In this document: positions 1-7,302 of the stretch, one piece after another
Position numbering within the stretch: position 1 is the stretch's first letter
How the letters are laid out: each line of letters opens with the position of its first letter
Source of the DNA: Bacteroidales bacterium
Lineage (GTDB): Bacteria; Bacteroidota; Bacteroidia; Bacteroidales; UBA932
DNA length: 64,000 bases
NCBI GenBank assembly: GCA_017615615.1
Contig: JAFZZW010000074.1
Coordinates: forward strand, 1-64,000
Direction: 5' to 3'
The notes under the pieces: generated by a model
What the model was told of the DNA's origin: nothing
Databases searched by the model: none
The model's input: the letters and a program-made list of their open reading frames with translations, nothing else
Position numbers and translations under genes: made by a program

Positions 1-88
1 AATGCTCATTTGTGCGAGGTTCATACATCACAAGTGACAACCTTCCTTTCTCATATGATTATTGAGAAACGGGATGGAGCGGGTTACA

Positions 89-244
89 CTATACCCAGAC
101 AGACCGGAAGCGGGGGCGGTGAAACGGCTTGGCGGCGCGGCCCGCTCCGGCGGCCTCGATGGCCTCCCAAAGGCCCTCGGGAGGGTTCTCGGTGTACTCC
201 GACATCCGCTGCCGGAGACTGTCTTTCCAATTTTTATCTGTCAT
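89..244 (-). pseudogene. Truncated partner ORF of the ECF sigma factor (51 codons)
   Basis: Starts with ATG inside the last codons of the sigma factor (11-nt overlap, so it is probably translationally coupled) and stops at a TAG after 51 codons. The N-terminus (MTDKNWKDSLRQRMSEYTEN, then a PPEGLWEAIEA-like stretch) looks like the cytoplasmic head of the inner-membrane or outer-membrane-protein-like genes that follow ECF sigma genes in Bacteroidales, but no transmembrane segment or barrel follows. The sequence downstream to base 1 opens no continuing frame in any phase, so a single frameshift does not restore it. It may be a decayed anti-sigma-like gene or a genuine microprotein. Confidence 0.45.
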
Positions 245-797
245 TTCGTTTCCTGTATTCTGTTATTTCGCGCGCCAGCAAGGCCTTGGCCCTCAGGAAC
301 TGGGAAGCCGAGGAGTTTTCCTTGATTCCAAGCAGCGACGCTATCTGTTTGTGCGGCATCTGCTCGAAGACATACAGGTTGAATACGGTCCTGTAGCCGT
401 CGGGCAGATGCCCTATCATTTTCTGCAATACGGACAGCGGAACATTCTCCACCTCCGGATCTTCATCCGGGGCGGGTTCCGGCAGCCTGTCGACGTCCTC
501 CATCAGCTTCCGTCCTCTCAGCTCATGCAGGGCTCCGTTCACCACAATCCTCGTCATCCACGCCTTCAGGGAGCCTTCGCCGCGGTACTCGAAGCCGTCA
601 ATCCTGCGGAAAATGCTGATGAAGGCCTCCTGCAATACGTCCTTCACGCAGTCTTCGTCCACAAGGTAGCGGCGGGCCACTGCAGTGAGGTACCCGGCAT
701 AGCGGTCGTAAAGCTCCCGCTGGCCCCGAGGGTTCCCGTCGCCGGCAAGCTGCGCCAACTCTCTGTCGGACAGATTATATGCGGGTCTCGAACTCAA
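234..797 (-). CDS. ECF-type RNA polymerase sigma-70 factor
   Basis: 187 aa, the usual size of an extracytoplasmic-function sigma factor. Region 2 spans about residues 25-95 with the core-binding stretch around DEDCVKDVLQEAF (48-59), and region 4 with its helix-turn-helix lies at about 125-172 (LPDGYRTVFNLYVFEQ, then PHKQIASLLGIKE). It should bind core RNA polymerase and direct it to a small regulon, typically envelope functions. The only workable start is TTG at 797, inside the last codons of the upstream NigD-like gene (23-nt overlap), so translation is probably coupled. The downstream partner appears truncated, so how its activity is controlled is not evident. The target promoter is unknown. 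Confidence 0.9.
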   Translation of the reverse strand: MSSRPAYNLSDRELAQLAGDGNPRGQRELYDRYAGYLTAVARRYLVDEDCVKDVLQEAFISIFRRIDGFEYRGEGSLKAWMTRIVVNGALHELRGRKLMEDVDRLPEPAPDEDPEVENVPLSVLQKMIGHLPDGYRTVFNLYVFEQMPHKQIASLLGIKENSSASQFLRAKALLAREITEYRKRNDR

Positions 798-1470
798 ATT
801 CGGCGCTGACGGGTTTCCCGTCCGTGGATGTCCAGTTAATCTTCAGTTTGCGCGGGCTGCCATCCGTGGGGGGCAGCGTATTTATGTCAAAGTAAACGGT
901 TCCGTCGGAATAATCATCCCTGCCGTCGCCATGGGCGTCATGGAGCAAGGTAAGCTCATACGGGTCGTTCTCCTGCACCAGCACGAAATCGTGATGGGCG
1001 GAAGGCTCGCCCCACCATGTCTTGTAATGGATGGTGAGATATCCGTCCTCCACGCTGGTTATCCAGGAATCGGTAAGGACGTCCAGGCCGTCGGCTCCCA
1101 TGGCTTGCGTGGGATAGAGAAGGAAATCACCGCGGTCGATCGGTTCGAGCCAGTTGACGCTTACCCTATGGCCGTAATTGAGCACTTCTTCTGCATAAAT
1201 GGTAACGGCGCCGATAGCCCTGCACTGGCCGTCGAAAGGATAACCTTCACCCGGGAAAAGGCGGTCGGAGCCATATTGGAAGAAGACGACGCCGGCATCG
1301 TCCCGCTTGATCGTCACCACTACGTCGGCCCTGTTGGGCAACACTGAAATCTCCACGTCATCGTACGGCTTCTGTGCGTCCTCGATGTCGTTCGCATACG
1401 ATTCACCCGCGCTGCAGGAAGCGGCTGCGAGCAGTAGCGCAAAGAGAAATAAACTGCTGATTCTTTTCAT
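775..1470 (-). CDS. NigD-like lipoprotein
   Basis: 231 aa with a lipoprotein signal (basic start, hydrophobic stretch, lipobox near AAASC, Cys about residue 20). The C-terminal half, about residues 130-230, has the strand pattern seen in the C-terminal beta-sandwich of Bacteroidales NigD-like proteins (segments DGYLTIHYKTWW, GTVYFDINTL and KLKINWTSTDGK). The N-terminal half may be the OB-like domain of that family. The family assignment is from pattern recognition only. Family members are secreted or surface lipoproteins of unknown biochemical role. Its gene overlaps the ECF sigma factor, which suggests the two are co-expressed and perhaps envelope-stress related. Confidence 0.6.
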   Translation of the reverse strand: MKRISSLFLFALLLAAASCSAGESYANDIEDAQKPYDDVEISVLPNRADVVVTIKRDDAGVVFFQYGSDRLFPGEGYPFDGQCRAIGAVTIYAEEVLNYGHRVSVNWLEPIDRGDFLLYPTQAMGADGLDVLTDSWITSVEDGYLTIHYKTWWGEPSAHHDFVLVQENDPYELTLLHDAHGDGRDDYSDGTVYFDINTLPPTDGSPRKLKINWTSTDGKPVSAEFEFETRI

Positions 1471-1498
1471 GCTGACCTATAAATACGCGCGTGAACAA

Positions 1499-1523
1499 AA
1501 TCTTGCACGCCTCACGCAAGATT
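1499..1523. promoter_or_regulatory. Short inverted repeat in a divergent intergenic spacer
   Basis: AATCTTGC (1499-1506) and GCAAGATT (1516-1523) are perfect 8-bp inverted arms separated by 9 bp in the 92-bp spacer between the NigD-like gene (minus) and the vWA lipoprotein (plus). There is no T-run, so it is more likely an operator than a terminator. No regulator can be assigned. Confidence 0.3.
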
Positions 1524-1562
1524 GCACGAAAATACGGATTATTATTGTAAAACCGCCAACTT

Positions 1563-3068
1563 ATGAAACGAATTACAAGCATCGCAATTCTGGCCCTTGC
1601 CCTCGTGGGCTGCAGCAAAGGATACTATTCCCCTTATTCCCCGGATGTTACCAATAAAGAAGCCGTTTATGCGGCAGCGGACGGCGCGCTCGATAGCGTC
1701 GACCCTGGTGAGCAGCAGGAGGGAGACTCCTTCGAAGAAATCGAAGAAAACCCCTTCATAAAGGTTGCCGACCAGCCGGTTTCCACCTTCAGCATAGATG
1801 CGGACGGAGCGTCTTACGCATACACCCGACGCTGCCTCAAGAACAACCGCCTTCCAAGCCCGAGCGCCATCAGGACGGAAGAATTTCTCAATTATTTCAC
1901 CTTCGACTATACCGAACCCACCGGAGATGAGAGCGTTGCCATCAACGCAGAAATCGGCGACTGCCCCTGGAATGCATCGCACAAGCTCCTGCGCCTCGGA
2001 CTCAATGGCAAATCCCTTTCCGGAGAAGTCCCCCCTGCAAATTATATATTCCTGATCGACACCTCCGGATCCATGTACGGAGAGGACCGCATAGAACTTC
2101 TCAAGAGCGGTCTCTGCAACATGCTGGACTATCTGCGTCCTGTCGACAGAGTCGCCATCATCACCTATTCCGGCTCCGTGTCCATGCCCCTGGAATCGAC
2201 CCTGGTGAAAGATCCAGCCGCCATCAAGAAGATTATCCGCAAGCTTGAGGCAAGCGGTTCCACCGCCGGCGGCGCCGCAATGAAGATGGCTTACGACGAG
2301 GCATCGGAACACTACATGAAAGACGGCAACAACCGCATAATAATGTGCACGGACGGAGACTTCAACGTAGGCGTTTCCTCTACCGAAGCGCTCGTCAAGA
2401 TGGTGGAGAGCTATCAGGCAAAGGGCATCTACCTGAGCATAATGGGTTTCGGCACGGGCAATTATCAGGACTCCCGAATGGAAAGTCTCTCCAACCACGG
2501 CAACGGCACATATACCTACATCGATTGCGAGAACGAGATGATGAAGGTGTTCGTACACGAGCGCTCCCACTTCTACTCGGTAGCCAACGACACCAAATGC
2601 CAGCTGACCTTCACCGATGCGGTTGACAGTTACCGGTTGATAGGATATGAAAACAGGGTGATGAACAACGAGGATTTCGAGGACGACAAGAAAGACGCCG
2701 GAGAAATCGGAGCCGGCCAGACCGTAACGGCCATATATGAACTGATCCCCGCTGAAGGATACGCCGCAGATGCCGTCACGGCAACATTCGACGTCCGTTA
2801 CAAGAAGGCTCTGGGAGAGGAAAGCCGACCCCTCAAGCTCAATGTTTCCGTCCCCAAGGCCGAATACGTATCATCCCCGGAATTCAACTTTGCGGCCGGA
2901 ATAACGGCATTCACCCTTGTCCTGAAGGATTCGGAATACAAGGGCTCGGCAAGCTACGAGATGGCATCCGAGCTCGTCGCCAAGGGATCTGAAAACGTAA
3001 GCGACCCCCTCAAGCTGAGAAAGGAACTCGCAGACCTTATTCGCGCCGCCGCGAAGGTACAGCAATAA
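1563..3068 (+). CDS. von Willebrand factor type A lipoprotein, YfbK-like
   Basis: 501 aa. A lipoprotein signal ends in LVGC (Cys17). Residues about 65-120 form the YfbK-type N-terminal region (FSIDADGASYAYTRR, EEFLNYF), followed by a vWA domain at about 160-340 with an intact MIDAS motif DTSGS (166-170). A C-terminal region to about residue 500 resembles the domain that follows vWA in YfbK proteins. vWA domains with an intact MIDAS bind a divalent metal and mediate protein-protein contacts; the cellular role of YfbK is not established. The 3' end overlaps the convergent YfhO gene by 32 bp, and no terminator is visible. Confidence 0.85.
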   Translation: MKRITSIAILALALVGCSKGYYSPYSPDVTNKEAVYAAADGALDSVDPGEQQEGDSFEEIEENPFIKVADQPVSTFSIDADGASYAYTRRCLKNNRLPSPSAIRTEEFLNYFTFDYTEPTGDESVAINAEIGDCPWNASHKLLRLGLNGKSLSGEVPPANYIFLIDTSGSMYGEDRIELLKSGLCNMLDYLRPVDRVAIITYSGSVSMPLESTLVKDPAAIKKIIRKLEASGSTAGGAAMKMAYDEASEHYMKDGNNRIIMCTDGDFNVGVSSTEALVKMVESYQAKGIYLSIMGFGTGNYQDSRMESLSNHGNGTYTYIDCENEMMKVFVHERSHFYSVANDTKCQLTFTDAVDSYRLIGYENRVMNNEDFEDDKKDAGEIGAGQTVTAIYELIPAEGYAADAVTATFDVRYKKALGEESRPLKLNVSVPKAEYVSSPEFNFAAGITAFTLVLKDSEYKGSASYEMASELVAKGSENVSDPLKLRKELADLIRAAAKVQQ

Positions 3069-5436
3069 ATGCGACGCTGCCCGCAAGCAGCAAAAGAAGA
3101 ATGATAGAACTGATGCGGGAAAGGGTCGCACCCCTTACATAAGAAACAGGCTCGAAGCTCATGGAGAGCGAACGGGCGCCCGACGGGAGGTCTATGCAAC
3201 GCAGCAGGCCTCCCGCTATGGTTCCGAGGGAGTCGCGTCCGCCGCCATAGAGCTCTATGGGCAGCTGCGTACCGTCGTCAAGCCTCGCCACCCATCCGGC
3301 GGGATAATACACCTCGCTGAATACCGCGCGGCCACCGGACGGACTGTCGAAACTGTATTCCAGACAGTTGGGGGCGTAGGAAGTCAGCTCTATTTCCCCC
3401 TGTCCTGACTCGAACCAGGCATTGCCCCTGGCATACCTGTACCGGAGCGGAGCGCCGTCGCCGGAGATAATTATGTAACGGCAGTTGAGCGACGCGAGGC
3501 TCTCCAGATAAGGGAGCATCGACTCCGCTTCCCCGACCGTCCTGGCCCCGCTGAAGGAGCCTGCAAGGGTGGAGAGGTCCTTGCCGAGACGGGCGTCGAT
3601 ATACTCCTGGTAACGCTGGAGCTTTGCCGGGGAGTATCCTCCAAGGTTCTTGTGCCAGTAGGAGGGGTGTGAATCGTTGAAGATGTTGACGGTAAGGTCT
3701 ACCACCCTGTACGAAGGGTCCTTGTCGGCAAGGATGGCTTCGTCCACCGGGCGTTTGGGGAACTGGCCGTTGAAAGCCTTTTCCGTCACGAAGTCGTCAT
3801 GCCCGAGGTAGCGCTTGCCCACCGTGAATACATCCAGCAGCACCAGAACGCATACTATGACGGCGGCGGGAATCCTGCGGCCCGCCTTGCCCGTACCCCA
3901 CAGGAGGGCGAGCGCGGCGGCGGCGATCAGCAGCATGGAACGTAGGGTGTCGGACCACAGAAGCCCCATGCGGTCGGCGGCGAGGGCCTCCACAAGGATG
4001 TCGGGCTGACCGGCGTCGGACGCGCCCGTAAACGAACCGAACATGCCCTGCACGGCCGCCAGAATCAACACGAGCCCCAGCGTCACGCCTCCCGCGGCAA
4101 GCACCTTGCGGCGCAGCGCGCGGCCGTCGGCCTCCTCCTTCACGATGCGGTCCAGCATGAGGAAACCCAGCACCGGCAGTGTGAACTGAAGTATCACCAG
4201 CGCCATGGAAACCGTACGGAACTTGTTGTACAGCGGCACGAAGTCGTAGAAAAGACGGGTGAACCACATCAGGTTGCTGCCGAGCGACAGCAGTATGGCA
4301 AGGACGGAACTCGCCGCCAGCCACCATTTCTCCTTGCCCTTCCAATACATCAGGCCGAAGATGAAGAGGAACACCGTTATGGCTCCCATATACATGGGTC
4401 CGGCGGTGAAGGGCTGGGGGCCCCAGTATGTGGGCAAATGCTTGCGGACCTGGGCAAGGTTGCCCTGTCCGGCGCGCTTAAGCAGCTCCACGGTCTCCGA
4501 TTTCTGGCTCAGGGGACCGGAAGACGCACCGCCGTTGTAATTGGGAATGACCATATTGGGAAGTTCCTCCCAGCCGTAGGACCACGCGGTGGCGTAGCCC
4601 AGGTCGAGCCCTTTGGTCCCGCCGCCTTCGGAAGAACCGCCGCGCATGGAATACGGGGTGTACTCCCAGGTGGGAAGGAGTTTGGAGGCGTTGGTGGCGA
4701 CACCGACCAGGCCCAGCGTAAGCAACAGCACCGACGCCAGCCAGAAATACTTCTGCGGCTTCTTCCCGACAAGCATCCAGATGAACAGCACAAGGACGTA
4801 CAGCAGGATGATGATGGCGAGGTAATACGATATCTGGGGATGATGCGCTTTGATCTGGAAAGACGCCGCAATGCCGAACAGGGCGGCTCCGAGGCCGATG
4901 AAAGCAAGGCGCCTGCGTTTCTCCAGCCCTTCCTCAATGGCCTTCCGGTAAGTGAAGATGAGCGCCGCAAGCACCCATGGTACGTATGCGAGCGCCATCA
5001 TCTTGGTGTTGTGTCCCACCTGGATAATCTGGACGTTGTACGAACAGAAGGTTACGGCGACGGCTCCTCCAGCCGCCACCAAGGGGCTGATGCCGAGTGA
5101 AAGCATCAGCAGGAATGCGCCCAGAAGGGATATGAAGAAATACGTGGCCGGACGTTTGCCGGTCAGCAAAAGGTCGTACAGTTTCTGGGTGACGTCACCC
5201 TTGCTGGATGTGGTGAAAGCGACCACCGGCATCCCGCTGAACATCGAGCCGGTCCAGGTCGCGGGGTCGTCGGGATGGGTGCCGTCCCATGCATGCTTTT
5301 CATGCGCCATGCCCAGATATCCGGTGATGTCGGACTGGTTGACGACCTTGCCGGAAAGGAGGTCGGGAACGAATGCGTACGAGAGTACAAGGAACCCCAA
5401 TACTATTCCGAGGATGATGAGAATCTGTTTCTTCAT
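3037..5436 (-). CDS. YfhO-family polytopic membrane protein
   Basis: 799 aa from the ATG at 5436, which lies 4 nt after the stop of the CpXC gene; a longer in-frame extension lacks any reason to be used. A first transmembrane helix at about residues 4-24 is followed by a large periplasmic loop, then roughly a dozen hydrophobic segments up to about residue 530, a soluble periplasmic part of about 230 residues, and a last helix near the C-terminus. YfhO proteins resemble GT-C glycosyltransferases in topology and take part in glycosylation of envelope polymers in Firmicutes; the substrate in Bacteroidales is unknown. The neighbouring glycosyltransferase in the same operon agrees with a glycan role. 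Confidence 0.8.
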   Translation of the reverse strand: MKKQILIILGIVLGFLVLSYAFVPDLLSGKVVNQSDITGYLGMAHEKHAWDGTHPDDPATWTGSMFSGMPVVAFTTSSKGDVTQKLYDLLLTGKRPATYFFISLLGAFLLMLSLGISPLVAAGGAVAVTFCSYNVQIIQVGHNTKMMALAYVPWVLAALIFTYRKAIEEGLEKRRRLAFIGLGAALFGIAASFQIKAHHPQISYYLAIIILLYVLVLFIWMLVGKKPQKYFWLASVLLLTLGLVGVATNASKLLPTWEYTPYSMRGGSSEGGGTKGLDLGYATAWSYGWEELPNMVIPNYNGGASSGPLSQKSETVELLKRAGQGNLAQVRKHLPTYWGPQPFTAGPMYMGAITVFLFIFGLMYWKGKEKWWLAASSVLAILLSLGSNLMWFTRLFYDFVPLYNKFRTVSMALVILQFTLPVLGFLMLDRIVKEEADGRALRRKVLAAGGVTLGLVLILAAVQGMFGSFTGASDAGQPDILVEALAADRMGLLWSDTLRSMLLIAAAALALLWGTGKAGRRIPAAVIVCVLVLLDVFTVGKRYLGHDDFVTEKAFNGQFPKRPVDEAILADKDPSYRVVDLTVNIFNDSHPSYWHKNLGGYSPAKLQRYQEYIDARLGKDLSTLAGSFSGARTVGEAESMLPYLESLASLNCRYIIISGDGAPLRYRYARGNAWFESGQGEIELTSYAPNCLEYSFDSPSGGRAVFSEVYYPAGWVARLDDGTQLPIELYGGGRDSLGTIAGGLLRCIDLPSGARSLSMSFEPVSYVRGATLSRISSIILLLLLAGSVAFIAVPSRRRE

Positions 5437-5440
5437 GCTT

Positions 5441-6025
5441 CTACCGTATAAACTGTTCCACCCATGCGGCATCGACCCTGACGAGTCCGTGCAGGCTCTC
5501 CCCAATCACCGGATTGCGTCCGATGATGGCGCTGCAGTCCTCGTAAACGTTGAATCCTACGGCCAGCAGCTGCATCTGCGAGTCCTCCGGATAGGTGAAA
5601 ACTATTTCGTTGTCGACCCCCTCGGTGCGAAGGAACTTCAGGGCGACGTCCTTGCCGAGTTCCGAACGGGTGACGAATTTGCAGAATTCCATAGCCGCGT
5701 CGTCGAGACCGGCGTGGAAAATCTTGACTTTCTCTATGAGCTCCCCCACGTTGGACACCAGCCTGCCGCTGAGGCCCTCGAGCCCGTCAACCGAAATGGC
5801 GCGGTCCGACAGGCACACCAGGCAGTTGTCGTCCTTGTAAACCACGGGGGCATTGACCAGTTCCCTGTGGCCGCAGTCGGGACACTCGCGCAGGAACAGC
5901 TCCCCGCTCAGCACGCCCGCCTGCAATTCCGGTTCCCCGGAGGCGTCGATGAAGGTGTACACCGGCGACTGGTACTCGCGCCCGCAGCGGGCGCAACGGA
6001 AGCTGACGGAAGAAGATCTGGTCAT
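5441..6025 (-). CDS. CpXC-domain protein
   Basis: 194 aa, predicted soluble. Two CxxC pairs (C11/C14 and C48/C51, the latter in CPDCGHRE) match the zinc-ribbon-like CpXC domain, a small family of unknown function found mainly in Firmicutes and Bacteroidota. The remaining 130 residues are mixed alpha/beta with no recognised motif. Its start codon overlaps the stop of the glycosyltransferase gene by 4 nt and it ends 4 nt before yfhO, so the three are almost surely translated from one message. No function can be assigned beyond probable metal binding. Confidence 0.75.
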   Translation of the reverse strand: MTRSSSVSFRCARCGREYQSPVYTFIDASGEPELQAGVLSGELFLRECPDCGHRELVNAPVVYKDDNCLVCLSDRAISVDGLEGLSGRLVSNVGELIEKVKIFHAGLDDAAMEFCKFVTRSELGKDVALKFLRTEGVDNEIVFTYPEDSQMQLLAVGFNVYEDCSAIIGRNPVIGESLHGLVRVDAAWVEQFIR

Positions 6026-7302
6026 AATATATCTGCGAGTTTGCGGGTAAGCTCAAGGCGCGAGTATGCGGTTATTCCTCCCTCGCAAGGCCCGTCTTCG
6101 CCGCGCAGGTGGCGCTCCCAGGCGCTTTCGATATAATTGCGGAGCGATTCCTCGCGGTCCCAGTCGTACATCACCCCCGCTCCGGTTTCCTTGAGGACCG
6201 TCGCGGAAGCGCTGTTCTCCTGGCCGATGCCCAGAATCGGACGGCGCGCCGCAAGGTATTCGAACAGCTTGCCCGGAAGGGCTTTGGCGTACTCCGGTTC
6301 CTGGCGCAGGAGCAACAGGAGCACGTTGGCGCCGCGCTGTTCGGCAACCGTTTTGTAATGCGGCAGATAGCCGAGGTCGTCCACGTTGTCCGAAAGTCCG
6401 CGCACGCGAAGGGCCTCGAAGATTTCCGGGTCGGTCTTACCTGCGAGACGGATGCGGAGCTGACGTTTGAAATTGCTGTCCGACACGCATTTGTGAGCCA
6501 GGATATCCCAGAGGCGCAGGGGGTTGCCGTCGGAGGAGAAAAGACCGGTGTTGACGACTGTGAAGCGGTCGGAGGGGAGGGCCGGGGCGTCGCTGTTGAA
6601 GTCGGCCTCGTCGTACCCGTTGGTAAGCAGCAGCACCCGGGTTTCGGTACGGCTCTGGAAGTCGGCGCGCTCCAGCGGAGAAACGGAAATGACGGTATCG
6701 GCCTCGTCAAGCACCTGCTTTTCCATGCGGCGGTGCCTTGCGGCGGTCCAGGGCAGGAGTTTCATGTGCTTGAAGTAGAATATCTCCGTCCAGGCGTCGC
6801 GGAAATCGGCCACCCAGCGCACTCCGGTGCGGCGTTTGAGGCCAAGCCCTATGAGGTGCATCGAATGGGGCGGGCCGGTGGTGACCACGGTATCTACTGG
6901 ATGGTCCTTCAAGTAGCCCTCCAGGAAACGAACGGACGGGCGGATCCATCCGGCGCGGGGGTCGGGGACGAACAGGTTGCTGCGCACGAACACCGCAAGC
7001 CGCTGGATAAAACTCTTTTTCTGGGCGTTGAGCTGGTTGACCCCCGCCCCCTTGCCGGAAGACTTCACCAGCTTGCGGTAGATGCCGTACGGCTCGCGGA
7101 TGGGGCGCTTGATGACCTCCAGCTGCGGAGGGATGTCCGTCAGGAGGCTTTCGTCGCGGGCCAGCTGGTCCGGATTCTCCGGTGTATAGATTACGCACTC
7201 CCATCCAAAGCGGGAGAGGTACTTGGAGAACTTGAGCCAGCGCTGCACGCCGCTTCCGGCGGTCGGCGGCCAGTAGTATGTTATTACGAGAACCCTTTTC
7301 AT
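6022..7302 (-). CDS. GT-B fold glycosyltransferase (GT4-like)
   Basis: 426 aa. The N-terminal domain opens with VLVITYYWPPTAGSGVQRW, the typical acceptor-domain start of GT4-like enzymes, and the C-terminal Rossmann-like half carries the nucleotide-sugar region (LPGKLFEYLAARRPILGIG, about residues 345-365). Such enzymes transfer a sugar from an activated donor to a glycan or lipid at the cytoplasmic face of the membrane. The donor and acceptor are not predictable. It overlaps mutS upstream and the CpXC gene downstream by 4 nt each, and the operon also contains a YfhO protein, so a role in a surface glycan is a reasonable guess. Confidence 0.85.
   Translation of the reverse strand: MKRVLVITYYWPPTAGSGVQRWLKFSKYLSRFGWECVIYTPENPDQLARDESLLTDIPPQLEVIKRPIREPYGIYRKLVKSSGKGAGVNQLNAQKKSFIQRLAVFVRSNLFVPDPRAGWIRPSVRFLEGYLKDHPVDTVVTTGPPHSMHLIGLGLKRRTGVRWVADFRDAWTEIFYFKHMKLLPWTAARHRRMEKQVLDEADTVISVSPLERADFQSRTETRVLLLTNGYDEADFNSDAPALPSDRFTVVNTGLFSSDGNPLRLWDILAHKCVSDSNFKRQLRIRLAGKTDPEIFEALRVRGLSDNVDDLGYLPHYKTVAEQRGANVLLLLLRQEPEYAKALPGKLFEYLAARRPILGIGQENSASATVLKETGAGVMYDWDREESLRNYIESAWERHLRGEDGPCEGGITAYSRLELTRKLADIL

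Noticed and set aside
1..88. Coding continuation of the truncated sigma partner
   Set aside because: All three minus-strand frames contain stops in this stretch and none shows a membrane segment; I see nothing assignable there.
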